Source: Psychrobacter immobilis
Lineage (GTDB): Bacteria; Pseudomonadota; Gammaproteobacteria; Pseudomonadales; Moraxellaceae
Assembly: GCF_904846285.1 (NCBI RefSeq)
Contig: NZ_CAJHAD010000020.1
Coordinates: forward strand, 1 to 63,994
DNA: 63,994 bases
Direction: 5' to 3'
Both the position numbers and the translations under genes were made by a program. The notes beneath the pieces are model-generated. The model had not been told where the DNA came from, did no database searches, and was given only the letters and a program-made list of their open reading frames with translations. Shown piece after piece: positions 8,960-17,861 of this stretch (within the stretch, counting starts at the first letter, position 1; every line of letters begins with the position of its first letter).

Positions 8960-8998
8960 GGTCTTGCTCTCATTATTATTTTGGGGGTTCACATTTGT

Positions 8999-9069
8999 AT
9001 GTTAGCAGATATATTTTAGAGCAACCGATCCGGTGAATTTTTTGCGTCAGAATCATTTATCATAACGTT
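8999..9069 (-). repeat. Duplicated upstream region of sel1 genes, copy 2
   Basis: Near-copy of 7126-7196, upstream of the 572-residue sel1 gene. Small substitutions and indels separate the two copies. Confidence 0.7.
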
Positions 9070-9083
9070 TTGGGAGTGTTGAA

Positions 9084-9494
9084 TCAGCTATTTGCAAACC
9101 TATCTTCCTGCTCATCGCAAACCCTAAGTTCAACTTGTACGGCTTCGCTAAGATCAGCTCGCTCCTTGATACTATAAGGCACATTTGGAGCCATACCACC
9201 TAGCTTCACGCCCTCAACCGCTGATTTATTAAGAGGTGTACCAACATAAGATTCATCAGTGTATCCCTTAGGGTTAAAGTACACCTCACGACCAAAAGCA
9301 AGATTTTAGGCACACCCAATCTCACCCTCAGGCACCGTAAATGGATAAGGAGTCGTGTAATTCTCACTCTATGTCTGCTCATTCACTTCGATAAATCCCG
9401 AACCATATAAATCAAAAGCATTTGTCGCTGGTGTGCATGCGATCAACCCTATTACTGCTAAGCTAGTTAGCCATTTAATATTATTCGTTTGCAT
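9084..9494 (-). pseudogene. Decayed lipoprotein gene, paralogue of 21140-21553
   Basis: Translating from the ATG at 9494 gives a lipoprotein signal (LAVIGLIAC lipobox) and then a protein closely matching the intact copy at 21140-21553. Two nonsense codons interrupt it: TAG at 9369-9371 where the intact copy has Trp (NEQTW), and TAA at 9306-9308 where the intact copy has Ser (GCASN). The frame is otherwise preserved to the natural stop, including GYTDESY, KSAVEGVKLGG and KVCDEQEDR-type segments. The decay is recent because only point changes are seen. Function of the family is unknown. Confidence 0.85.
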
Positions 9495-9744
9495 TGAGCG
9501 TCTCGCTCATCGATTCAATCGGTTATAACTCATCGCCGCCTTATGAATTATCTTAATCAGAAACTTCGTCATGTCATTACTGCAATTTAATTTTATCTTG
9601 CAGAGCACCTATATCTTCTTTATTTTGCCAACATGATCTCGAAGAATGGCTTTACGAAATCAATCTTCAAAAAACTGCAGGCACTTTTATGCTAATAATA
9701 TACTTGTTAAAGGCGTCAGTATTGAATGCGACTAATGAGGCATA

Positions 9745-10116
9745 TTAATTATTCATTAGTCTCAAGAACTGTGGGTTGGTGACCTGCATTTGCATGTTAT
9801 TTTTATATTCCTCAATCTTCCCTCTAGCACAGAAACGTCTACCGACGAAACCATCTATCTTACCGAAACGCTCTTCAAACCAGCGATAGTCTTTATTCCA
9901 CACGAGTACTGTTAATGATTGATTAGGATATTTTTTATCCAAGTTAAGATAATGCCTGTTAGAGAAATGCTTAGTCTCAGCTAATGTGCCACAAGCCATG
10001 ACTGTTTTCCCAACATGGAACGGTGCTTTAAAAGCTTCAATTTTAGGCTCGGCAGCATATGACAATGTAGAGCCAAATAACATAATACTCATAACGACGG
10101 TAAGTTTTTTAAGCAT
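9745..10116 (-). CDS. Periplasmic OB-fold-like protein, third gene of nuclease operon
   Basis: A 123-residue protein with a signal peptide (about 1-21, ending TLSYA), so it is exported. The mature part matches the C-terminal domain of the 452-residue protein upstream (10492-11850). Shared features are V-x-A-C-G, FS-x-x-x-Y-L-N-L, the YPNQ...V-x-V-W-N run and C-A-R-G/C-V-Q-G-T near the end. This pattern resembles OB-fold domains found beside thermonuclease-type enzymes; a nucleic-acid-binding role is inferred from that resemblance. It lies 17 bp after the 117-residue membrane protein and is clearly co-transcribed. Confidence 0.72.
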   Translation of the reverse strand: MLKKLTVVMSIMLFGSTLSYAAEPKIEAFKAPFHVGKTVMACGTLAETKHFSNRHYLNLDKKYPNQSLTVLVWNKDYRWFEERFGKIDGFVGRRFCARGKIEEYKNNMQMQVTNPQFLRLMNN

Positions 10117-10133
10117 AGTGATCTCAATAATAA

Positions 10134-10487
10134 TCAGATTGAACTGATATTTTTAAAAAATAGAATAATGGCGATAGCAATAGCTATAAATACAGATGAG
10201 TAGATAATGAGCTGGCTAACTGTGAGATGGTTTTGACTTGCCTTTTTACTTGCTTCAATTTCTCTCTTTTCATGAGCAAGCTTTGCTTTCTCAGTTGCAA
10301 GTCTACGATCTTCTGCATCATTTAGCGCTTTTTTATTAGCTAACGCTGCATCAGTTTCATTATTTAGTCTTTCTCTCTCTTTCTGCCTCTTTCCTTGTTC
10401 ACTGTACTCTTGATCATACATTGAAGATAAAGCTGGGAGTATCAGTAAAAAAAGGAAAATGAGTATAGCTATAAGAAAAGTCCACAT
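10134..10487 (-). CDS. Two-segment membrane protein with charged coiled coil
   Basis: A 117-residue protein with hydrophobic segments at about 3-21 and 92-111. Between them is a highly charged helical stretch rich in Lys, Glu, Arg and Ala (about 30-85) with coiled-coil character. No enzyme motif is visible. Its start is 4 bp from the stop of the 452-residue nuclease-like gene, implying translational coupling. It may be a membrane spacer or assembly partner of that protein. The family is not recognised. Confidence 0.72.
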   Translation of the reverse strand: MWTFLIAILIFLFLLILPALSSMYDQEYSEQGKRQKERERLNNETDAALANKKALNDAEDRRLATEKAKLAHEKREIEASKKASQNHLTVSQLIIYSSVFIAIAIAIILFFKNISSI

Positions 10488-10491
10488 GGCT

Positions 10492-11850
10492 TTACTGCAA
10501 CTGATTCATAGAAGATAGTTTAACCTGCGGTGTACCTTTATAGGAGCTGACAGTACCTTGTACACATATATCTCTGCCTTCGTATTGATCTAGGTTATCG
10601 AAGTTACCCATATCAGAATTCCATACTACTACAGTGACATCTTGATTGGGGTATGAGGTACCAAGATTGAGATACTTGCCTTTGCTAAAGCCTTTGACCT
10701 GAGCAACATAACCACACACGACACGGTAATCACCTATATGATTATAGGCTTGTGCAGCTGGTACTGTGTTAGAGACCGCAGCTTCGTAGCTTTGGTTATT
10801 CTGTGCCTGATTAGAAGGCGGTTGATAGACGTCAACTTTTTCAACTTCTCTTTTGACGGTGGCGGCAGGTGGTGGTATATCTTGAAATACAGGTTCATTA
10901 GGAGTGTCTTCAAACGACGGTGTGTTGGTATTGCTATTCTGAGCTGCAATGACTGCCCTGCTTGTATCAAAAGCATCAGCGCTCGTTGACGCCTGATCAT
11001 TACCAGTTATGATGTTACCGCTATCGATACTACTTTGCTCATCATCTGTATCGTACACTAAAGATGACGACTCATCGACTAACGTCATTGGCGCATTATC
11101 ATTGCTTTTATTAAAGAAGGCATTGGCACCTAATGCCACAATCACTAATCCAGCAGAACCTGCTATGAGCATCTGGTTGCCTGTAACTTTTGTTTTAGCT
11201 GGCTCTTTAGGTTTACTTACGATGATTGGTTCGCTTGGAGTGGGTTGTACTTTAGGAGCGTTATTCTGATTGATATTGGCTTGTAGCTCTGCAATTGCTG
11301 CTTGGATACTTGCAATTTCGCTACCAGTAATCGTAGAAGAGGATTGGTTATGGTTGGCTTTCTGCTGGGTAAGCTCGTTCTTTAGTTGATTGAGCTCTTG
11401 TTGATACTCATCAACACGCTGCTGATTTTGCTTTTCAACTGTTTTTTGACTAAGCTGATTTTTACTTTGCATCTCTAGTGTTTTACGGATCTCAACAACG
11501 ACTTTATCTGGCTCATGATTCATCTTATTATTGGTGTACCTAAGCAATACACCATAGATTGCCATTAAATCATTCTGTCTTTCTAACATATCGTTAAAAT
11601 CACGATAGTTATTTACTTTCCAATAGCCATCTAGCTCAATGGGTAATTTATAGCCTTTTGATTCATTTGAGATCATAAAGTCAATGTATCTATTACCGCC
11701 ATTTGAGTCTCTAAAATGGTATTGAGCGGTGACATCTTCTGGTCTTATCTCAGGTATTTTGGCTAAAATAGTTCTGACAAAGTTTTCTTCATAGCCGGCA
11801 ACATGTTCAATCTGCTTGCGGTTTTCTGCTATCCATTCGTCCCAATTCAT
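10492..11850 (-). CDS. Membrane-spanning protein: DUF559/Vsr-like nuclease plus OB-fold
   Basis: A 452-residue multidomain protein. The N-terminus (about 1-125) contains NRYIDFMI and LPIELDGYWK, with D57, E72 and D74. This is the DF...(I)E-x-D-G arrangement of DUF559/Vsr-type PD-(D/E)XK endonucleases. Residues about 128-165 are a Gln/Lys/Glu-rich coiled coil. Residues about 226-246 form one transmembrane helix preceded by Lys-rich sequence, so the nuclease side should be cytoplasmic. A long polar linker follows, and residues about 372-452 form an OB-fold-like domain related to the secreted protein at 9745-10116. It is first in a tight three-gene operon. The nuclease activity and the topology are inferences; the domain order is seen directly. 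Confidence 0.75.
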   Translation of the reverse strand: MNWDEWIAENRKQIEHVAGYEENFVRTILAKIPEIRPEDVTAQYHFRDSNGGNRYIDFMISNESKGYKLPIELDGYWKVNNYRDFNDMLERQNDLMAIYGVLLRYTNNKMNHEPDKVVVEIRKTLEMQSKNQLSQKTVEKQNQQRVDEYQQELNQLKNELTQQKANHNQSSSTITGSEIASIQAAIAELQANINQNNAPKVQPTPSEPIIVSKPKEPAKTKVTGNQMLIAGSAGLVIVALGANAFFNKSNDNAPMTLVDESSSLVYDTDDEQSSIDSGNIITGNDQASTSADAFDTSRAVIAAQNSNTNTPSFEDTPNEPVFQDIPPPAATVKREVEKVDVYQPPSNQAQNNQSYEAAVSNTVPAAQAYNHIGDYRVVCGYVAQVKGFSKGKYLNLGTSYPNQDVTVVVWNSDMGNFDNLDQYEGRDICVQGTVSSYKGTPQVKLSSMNQLQ

Positions 11851-12325
11851 TACTACGTTCTACCTTGTCACTAAGAGATTTTGCTATAACTGAGTTATCG
11901 CTGATTGGTATATAAATGCTATTAATAGTTAAAAATTAAAAATCGATTTATGCTATATATGAGCAAATCAACTACCCTAAATATATTGAAAGGGCACTTG
12001 ACTCCCTAACTGGGATTTCAAACACAACTATATAAAGCACCATAGACTAAAAAGTGATAAATGAGTTATTAGGAGTGGGATGATTAAATGTGGAGATTTA
12101 ATCTATAATCGATTTATTGTTCAAACAAAATTATAGGCAAGTCAAAATTTTGTGTATGTTAACAGTATCCTAAACTTTAATCTAATAAATAGACGTCAAA
12201 TCTTGGCTTCGAAATTGGATGAATTTATAAAGTAGTCTTTCGAAGTTATACGCTTAACTTCTGAAATAAAAAAATAAAAGCCGTTGTTTATATTATATTC
12301 TAGCGCCTTAAAAATAGAGGCAAAG
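11851..12325. other. Intergenic AT-rich region, 475 bp
   Basis: It lies between two same-direction minus-strand operons. It should contain the promoter of the 10492-11850 operon, but no convincing -35/-10 pair, hairpin or small gene with a ribosome binding site was seen. Confidence 0.4.
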
Positions 12326-12946
12326 TCATGATTCTATTAGCTTTATCATGATTATATTAAACCATATAGTTGAATTAGCGTAGCGCTTATCATAGCTTTG
12401 CCAGCTCTTAACCAAAGTCACGTTAGCTACTTTAGTTAAGAGCTGCTCTATACGGCTATCATTCATATCACAGAAAAACCTATCACCATCTAAGCGCTCT
12501 CTATCACCATACTTAAATGACAGATAAATCACACCATCTGTTTTGAGAGCTATGACTAATGTGTTTAAGATGCTGGGCAACTCATTAAAGGGTACATGGA
12601 GTAAAGACGCACAAGCCCAGATGCCGGTAAAGTGATTTATCCAATTTTGCTTAGCAATGTCATGAAAGCTCAGTTGCAGCCAATCGATATCGTGCTCACA
12701 ATTTTCTTTCGCTAAATTAAGTAGTTTCACGCTTCCATCAACTGCTGTGACAGTAAAACCTAAATTAGCAAAATACTTGCTGTCTCGTCCACTACCACAT
12801 CCGACATCAAGGATCATCTGAACTGAGTCAGAAGTAAGTTTATCAATAAATTGACTGTAGATATCCTCAAGACTAACTGCGTACGTTTGCTGATAGTAAG
12901 CAGATGCTTGTTCATTATAGTAGCTTAATGTACGGTCTTTATTCAT
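12326..12946 (-). CDS. Class I SAM-dependent methyltransferase
   Basis: A 206-residue protein with the SAM-binding motif ILDVGCGSGRD at about 45-55, an acidic residue in TAVDGS, and GIWACASLLHVP as motif IV. There is no (D/N)PP(Y/F/W) motif, so it does not look like an amino-methylating DNA methyltransferase. It is closer to TehB/UbiE-type enzymes that act on small molecules or proteins. It begins 8 bp after the HNH nuclease stop, so the two are co-translated. Its target is unknown, and whether it protects from the HNH enzyme cannot be told from sequence. Confidence 0.85.
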   Translation of the reverse strand: MNKDRTLSYYNEQASAYYQQTYAVSLEDIYSQFIDKLTSDSVQMILDVGCGSGRDSKYFANLGFTVTAVDGSVKLLNLAKENCEHDIDWLQLSFHDIAKQNWINHFTGIWACASLLHVPFNELPSILNTLVIALKTDGVIYLSFKYGDRERLDGDRFFCDMNDSRIEQLLTKVANVTLVKSWQSYDKRYANSTIWFNIIMIKLIES

Positions 12947-12954
12947 AGCGTTAT

Positions 12955-14004
12955 TTAAAAATCTATGTCGTATATTAGTTTAGGACTCCATGGCACTTTA
13001 GTATTAGAGATATCAATACAGGCCACGTACCTTTTATTTAGAAAGTTTTCTCTAGCAGCTGGCGTTTTACCACATTGGTCGATGATCGTCTCTTTTATAG
13101 GTAGATTGCTTTCAATCAAATACTCATTTCGTCGAGCAAGTTTAGCTAAAAATTCCTTAGCAGGTAGACGCCCACCCTTTTCACTAAAGCCATTACACTG
13201 TTTACAAGCCAAAACTAAGTTCCATATTTCGTCTAACTGCAAGTCATAACGTGATTTGTGCATTAAAGAGTGTGGCAAGAAGTGGTCTACTTGACACGTA
13301 GCTTCTTTATTAGAGGCAATATCAATGTGTTGATTACAGTAGAAGCATTTACCCTTCTGATAACCATTGAGTGGTCGCCGTAGTGGTGTCAATGCCTTAC
13401 GCTTATAGTTACTTATGTAAGCGTTATTAGAGATAGGCCTTAGATAAAACAGCTCTTGAGTTTCAGGATCATACTGTACTCTTATAGCTGTTTGTTCACC
13501 CCAAGCCGATTCAACTAGATTCCATCTCCCTTCGACCTCTTGTTGAAAATTATCATAGTTGTCGCTTGCAAAAATATCGTACAACTCATCAGTTAATATA
13601 ATACCTTGCTTTTTATCTTTCAGCGCTTTCTCAAAAAAAGGAATGGACTTTGACTGCTGTGGCAAGTTATGAAAAGCATCAAGAACATACTTAAACCCTT
13701 CCGCTCTTACAACTTGTAGCGTCTGTTCTAACGTCAAATTCTCTTGAGCATGATCATACAAAGCACTGATTAATTTTGAGCCATTTTTTGAGGTGTTTTG
13801 TTTTTTGCCCGACTTAACGTGTTCTAATAAATGACGAGCGAAAATAGGCGTCAGATCGTCCAAGGAAATAAATGTACTATCGGTGCCCTTCAAATCTAGT
13901 AAGCTCTTTGTAAGAGCAAACTTATAGGTTGCTGTATTAGCACCTAGAAGATAAATTGAGCGTAAGTTAGTCTCTATTGAATCGTCCGCGCTGAACTTTT
14001 CCAC
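12955..14004 (-). CDS. HNH endonuclease domain protein
   Basis: A 349-residue protein with an unrecognised N-terminal region (about 1-200) and an HNH domain. The visible elements are C220-x2-C223, D240-H241 (CQVDHFLPHSL), N262 (WNLVLACKQCNG) and C267-x2-C270-N271. The two CxxC pairs should bind zinc and the DH/N set should bind the catalytic metal. Start is GTG with GAGG at suitable distance. The gene lies 28 bp after a sel1 gene and 8 bp before the methyltransferase gene. A DNA-targeting defence or toxin role is inferred from the domain and the island context. Confidence 0.85.
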   Translation of the reverse strand: MEKFSADDSIETNLRSIYLLGANTATYKFALTKSLLDLKGTDSTFISLDDLTPIFARHLLEHVKSGKKQNTSKNGSKLISALYDHAQENLTLEQTLQVVRAEGFKYVLDAFHNLPQQSKSIPFFEKALKDKKQGIILTDELYDIFASDNYDNFQQEVEGRWNLVESAWGEQTAIRVQYDPETQELFYLRPISNNAYISNYKRKALTPLRRPLNGYQKGKCFYCNQHIDIASNKEATCQVDHFLPHSLMHKSRYDLQLDEIWNLVLACKQCNGFSEKGGRLPAKEFLAKLARRNEYLIESNLPIKETIIDQCGKTPAARENFLNKRYVACIDISNTKVPWSPKLIYDIDF

Positions 14005-14032
14005 TATTCATCCTCACTTTAGTATTTAAATA

Positions 14033-14830
14033 CTATTGCCTGCTTAGTAAAACATATTGATCACAGCTATCTTCATCTTCGTTATTACAGCCCTTTTTAA
14101 ACCATTCTAGTGCGATTACAGTATTTCTAGGAACACCTTCACCCTTTGCATACATTTGACCAAGATTGTATTGAGCGTATGATATTCCAGCATTTCTAAT
14201 ATCATTAGCATCATATATTTGGTTAGCTGCTTTTAGGTACCATTCCATTGCTTTCTGATAATCCTGTGGGATACCATCACCATTTGCATACATTTCTCCA
14301 AGAGCATTTTGAGCAAAGGAGTACTCTTGATCTGCTGCTTTCGTATACCACTCAAGCGCTTTGTCATTATCTTTAGAAATACCATTTCCTAACTTATATG
14401 CCATCCCAAGATTAAACTGAGATTCTGCATCTCCCTTATCAGCAGCTTTTCGGTACCATTTGACGGCATTGGTATCATCTTGTTGGACACCGCTTCCTGT
14501 ATCGTACAACCATCCAAGTCTACGCTGTGCTGCTACAATTTCTTGGTTAGCCGCTTTTTGTATCCACTCAAAAGCGTTCTCATAACTTTGAGGAACGCTA
14601 TCACCTCCAGCATACATCTCTCCAAGGTGATATTGAGCTGAGGCATCGCCCTGTTCAGCCGCTTTTTTATACCACTCAAATAATTTATCAGTTTCTTGAC
14701 CTGGCATACCTTCTTGCTCCGCTAATGTGTCTATTGTTACAAAACCTCCTGCTGAAGCTAATGTAGATAATCCTAACGAAAGGCCTAAAATTAGTGCACT
14801 ATGAATAATCTTCCCTCTTAATATTCTCAT
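14033..14830 (-). CDS. Secreted Sel1-repeat protein, second gene of Sel1-HNH-MTase operon
   Basis: A 265-residue exported protein. The signal peptide ends STLASA, five Sel1-like repeats follow (the last with a 9-residue insertion around DANDIRNAGIS), and the cap is C-x7-C (KGCNNEDEDSC). It is more diverged from the other paralogues than they are from each other (for example GDSVPQSYENAFEW). AAGGAG precedes the start. It lies 27 bp after another sel1 gene and 28 bp before the HNH gene, so all four genes probably form one transcript. It probably acts in the periplasm, apart from the cytoplasmic nuclease and methyltransferase. Confidence 0.86.
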   Translation of the reverse strand: MRILRGKIIHSALILGLSLGLSTLASAGGFVTIDTLAEQEGMPGQETDKLFEWYKKAAEQGDASAQYHLGEMYAGGDSVPQSYENAFEWIQKAANQEIVAAQRRLGWLYDTGSGVQQDDTNAVKWYRKAADKGDAESQFNLGMAYKLGNGISKDNDKALEWYTKAADQEYSFAQNALGEMYANGDGIPQDYQKAMEWYLKAANQIYDANDIRNAGISYAQYNLGQMYAKGEGVPRNTVIALEWFKKGCNNEDEDSCDQYVLLSRQ

Positions 14831-14857
14831 GATTGTTCATACTCCTTATCTAACTAT

Positions 14858-15550
14858 TCATAGTTCATCACAACTAGGTTGATCGCCATTATCACAAGCT
14901 TTACTATACCAATCTCTTGACTGCTTTTTATCTTGAAGAACACCTCTGCCCTCAAAGTACATTAATCCCAGACTGTTTTGAGCTAAAGCATATTCTTGAT
15001 TGGCCGCCTTCAAATACCATATAGCTGCTTTTACGTCATCCTTACTAACGCCAGCGCCTTTTTCGTACATATCACCAATATTATTTTGCGCTCCAGCATC
15101 CCCTTGGTAGGCAGCTTTTAAATACCAATCCATTGCTTGATCATAATCTTGTCTAACGCCTCTACCGTTATGGTACATCCATCCAAGATTATACTGCGCA
15201 TCACCATACCCTTGATCAGCGGCTTTCCTGTACCATTCAACTGCTTTTACAGAATCTTGACTAACGCCATCAGCATGCTCGTACATCCATCCAATATTAA
15301 ATTGAGCTGATGCACTGCCTTGTTCTGCTGACTTCTGATACCACTCAAATGCTTTAGCAGTGTTTTGAGCAACGCCATTACCTTCGTCGTACATCACACC
15401 AAGGTTGAATTGAGCTGATGCATTGCCTTGATTAGCGAGTGCACCCGTCTTATTAAAGTCTGCTGCAATAGCAGGTACTGCAAGCCCTACTGAAAAGCCT
15501 AAAACTATCAACCTGTAAAGAAACATCCGCCTCAGTGTTTGTAGATTCAT
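14858..15550 (-). CDS. Secreted Sel1-repeat protein, first gene of Sel1-HNH-MTase operon
   Basis: A 230-residue exported protein with a signal peptide ending VPAIAA, five Sel1-like repeats and a C-x7-C cap (KACDNGDQPSC). Its mature start, ADFNKTGALANQGNASAQ, is close to that of the 198-residue paralogue. It heads the four-gene operon and the promoter should lie in 15551-15700. No catalytic residues are seen; protein binding is the expected activity. Confidence 0.87.
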   Translation of the reverse strand: MNLQTLRRMFLYRLIVLGFSVGLAVPAIAADFNKTGALANQGNASAQFNLGVMYDEGNGVAQNTAKAFEWYQKSAEQGSASAQFNIGWMYEHADGVSQDSVKAVEWYRKAADQGYGDAQYNLGWMYHNGRGVRQDYDQAMDWYLKAAYQGDAGAQNNIGDMYEKGAGVSKDDVKAAIWYLKAANQEYALAQNSLGLMYFEGRGVLQDKKQSRDWYSKACDNGDQPSCDEL

Positions 15551-16052
15551 ATTTATTCCTTTTCAACTATCCAATATCTGGTCTGCTAAATACTTTGGCA
15601 TAACTAAGAAGTAGCACTCTCGAATATCTTTGTATTCCTAACTATCAAGCCAGATAATAGTCATATTTGCTCTTCAATTTATATATCAAAATGTTATCTT
15701 TAGCTTTAATAAAATAGCTAAAAAAGATAAGCTTCGGTACATTTCTTGCTTTTTTATAGAGCCTTTGAGGCGCTTGGACCTATAACCTGATTGACCTAAC
15801 AACAAATTATATTGCATTAATACATTAATGTATTTCTATGATAGTACCTTCAATAATAGACATATCTCTAACCAGAATACAAAATGCGAAAAATGCTATC
15901 AATAAATAGGATTATAGTGCTATCGATTAATGATTGAGAAACAACTTTATCTATCAAGAGCATATAAAAATACTAGCTTCAACCGAGCTAGTATTTTTTG
16001 TGTCTCACAACTATTTGTCATCACGATTTTTTATGAGCACTGGCAGTGAGTA
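15551..16052. other. Intergenic region, 502 bp
   Basis: It contains the eamA terminator at 15966-15999 and the presumed promoter of the Sel1-HNH-MTase operon. The rest is AT-rich without a recognisable gene. Confidence 0.5.
15966..15999 (-). terminator. Rho-independent terminator of eamA
   Basis: The inverted repeat AAAAATACTAGCT / AGCTAGTATTTTTT has a short loop and T-runs in both directions. It is 54 bp past the eamA stop. Confidence 0.8.
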
Positions 16053-17003
16053 TCAAGCCAATTGCGGCTTTCTGCCTATTTTCACATTTGCTAGTAATAG
16101 CCCTGACAAGATCAATAGCATTGCCAACATCTTCCACCACGTCACCACTTCCCCTAACAGCAGCACTGAAGTTGCCATACCAAACACTGGTACTAGTAAA
16201 GCAAACGGCATAACCTTGGAGGCAATATTTTGACTGAGCAAATGTGCCCACAGTCCAAAGCCTATCAGTGTTGAGATATATACGATAAACCCAAGCGACA
16301 ACCAAGATTTAACGGGTGCTTGTGCAAATGTTGCTAACTGCCATGCGTCGGTCTCAAATATAAGAGAAGATATGGTTAAAATCACACAAGCGATCAAACC
16401 ACCCCATACCACTAAAGCTAGGGCAGATAACGCTGATGCCTTATTCTTCTGAGTGGTAGATGAAGCCAGTGATACGCTTGCTCTTTGCTGAGTGACCTTT
16501 AAGGCAGCTTGTGTTGAAGCCTGCTTTGAGGCAATGTTACCAAAGCTCCAACCGATGGCCGCAATCAAGATACAGATAAACCCTATCAAAGGCATATCAC
16601 CGCCAAGGTTTAATGCGATCACGCCAAGCCCCAGCACACCAACTATCATACCGATGATCTGCATACGACTCACTGCCTCACCCAATATGACATACGCCAG
16701 TAGTACCGTGATGAAAATCTGAACTTGTAGCAATAGTGCTGTTAACCCTGCTGATGCACCCAAATGCATGGCAGTGAATACAAACGCATACTGCATGACA
16801 AACGTACCAATGGCATAGATAAATAGCGTACGGTTAAATTTGGGCGGTTTAAGAAATAAAACCAGTGGCACAGCGGTAAAGAAAAAACGTAAAGCCGTGA
16901 GCATGAGTGGTGGAAAGCTTTCAAGCGCCCATGAGATAAAGGTGAAGTTGACGCCCCAAATAAAGGTCACCAGTACTGCTAATGCAATGTGGATCAGGGT
17001 CAT
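16053..17003 (-). CDS. eamA: EamA family exporter (O-acetylserine/cysteine exporter-like)
   Basis: A 316-residue inner-membrane protein of the drug/metabolite transporter superfamily with about ten hydrophobic segments and two EamA repeats. FIWGVNFTFISWAL, PLMLTALRF, QVQIFITVLLAY, GWSFGNIASK and LLVPVFG...LLLGE match E. coli EamA closely. It probably exports amino acids or their derivatives. A polar insert of about 30 residues (around 165-195) separates the repeats. It is island cargo with its own terminator and no obvious partner. Confidence 0.85.
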   Translation of the reverse strand: MTLIHIALAVLVTFIWGVNFTFISWALESFPPLMLTALRFFFTAVPLVLFLKPPKFNRTLFIYAIGTFVMQYAFVFTAMHLGASAGLTALLLQVQIFITVLLAYVILGEAVSRMQIIGMIVGVLGLGVIALNLGGDMPLIGFICILIAAIGWSFGNIASKQASTQAALKVTQQRASVSLASSTTQKNKASALSALALVVWGGLIACVILTISSLIFETDAWQLATFAQAPVKSWLSLGFIVYISTLIGFGLWAHLLSQNIASKVMPFALLVPVFGMATSVLLLGEVVTWWKMLAMLLILSGLLLANVKIGRKPQLA

Positions 17004-17436
17004 ATAGTTGGCCTAGAAAGTCATGATTGGTTATGTGTTACCTTTTGAGTTTGAAAAGCGCTATTATGAGCCTAGTCTATTATACTTTATGTAGCCTACT
17101 CGAGATTGGTAGTTATTAAGGAATTCGACATAGTGATGGCCAACAACGCAAATTGTGATTAGTCGGACTCGGTACCTGTAGTGGGTACCATGCTCAATAG
17201 GTAAAGTATTGATAAACAAAGGAATGTTGTTTGATTGGTTCGCTCGGTGTACTTGTGGGTGTACTTGCTGTGAGTATTTCGAGGTGTTTTGACGAATTTA
17301 ATCTTTCATAGGAGAGTAGAAAAGACGAAAAGAGTAAAATTAGCACTAAATCATGATCGGTGCGCTGTAAAATATCGTCTGTACGTCCAATTTTTACGAG
17401 CTTTCTTGAATTTATTTATTCTCGATACAAAGAGTC
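17004..17436. other. Intergenic region upstream of eamA and IS630
   Basis: About 430 bp without a gene. It holds a stray copy of the GATCGGTGCGCTGTA sequence (near 17355) otherwise found in the 5' leaders of island genes at 19359 and 20538. This suggests that a gene here was lost or displaced. The eamA promoter must also lie here. Confidence 0.4.
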
Positions 17437-17504
17437 AGTTATAGTCAAGCCCACCTAAAAGTGTTATAAACTAATTATCAAACCCAATTGTTATTATAAA
17501 GACC

Positions 17505-17861
17505 ATGACTTACTCACTAGATTTTCGTATGCAAGTTCTTAAAAGCTTAGACGAGGGTATGACCTTTGCCGAGGCGGCTGAGTTCTATAATCTCAGCCCA
17601 ACCACCATACAAAACTGGAAGCGGCGTGTTCATAGCAAAACAACCAGACAAACCAAACCCACTAAAATACCAGATGACGTGCTACTTAATGATGTCAAAG
17701 AACATCCCGATGATTACCAGTATGAGCGAGCGCGTCGTCTGAACTGTAGTAAAACAGGCATTTATCATGCCCTAAAGCGTCTTGGCATCAGTCAAAAAAA
17801 AGACCTTAGAACATCCAAAAGCCTGTCCGATCAAAAGAGCGGCGTATCAGGGAAAGCTTGA
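17505..17861 (+). CDS. IS630 transposase, OrfA (helix-turn-helix part)
   Basis: 118 residues. The N-terminal helix-turn-helix (FAEAAEFYNLSPTTIQNWKRR) and the following winged region bind IS ends. The product overlaps the downstream frame. At the run of eight A near 17794-17801 the frame can move +1 (or -2) to join OrfB, giving the usual continuous IS630 transposase. This is either programmed frameshifting or a one-base mutation. Confidence 0.88.
   Translation: MTYSLDFRMQVLKSLDEGMTFAEAAEFYNLSPTTIQNWKRRVHSKTTRQTKPTKIPDDVLLNDVKEHPDDYQYERARRLNCSKTGIYHALKRLGISQKKDLRTSKSLSDQKSGVSGKA

Noticed and set aside
9495..9744. Possible gene remnant between the lipoprotein pseudogene and the OB-fold gene
   Set aside because: Short minus-strand pieces such as FRKAILRDHVGKIKKI appear between stops but match nothing I recognise well enough to call.
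12326..14004. The HNH and methyltransferase genes as a classical type II restriction-modification pair
   Set aside because: The methyltransferase lacks the (D/N)PP(Y/F/W) motif of N6/N4 enzymes and shows no C5-methylase PC motif or length; its target is left open.
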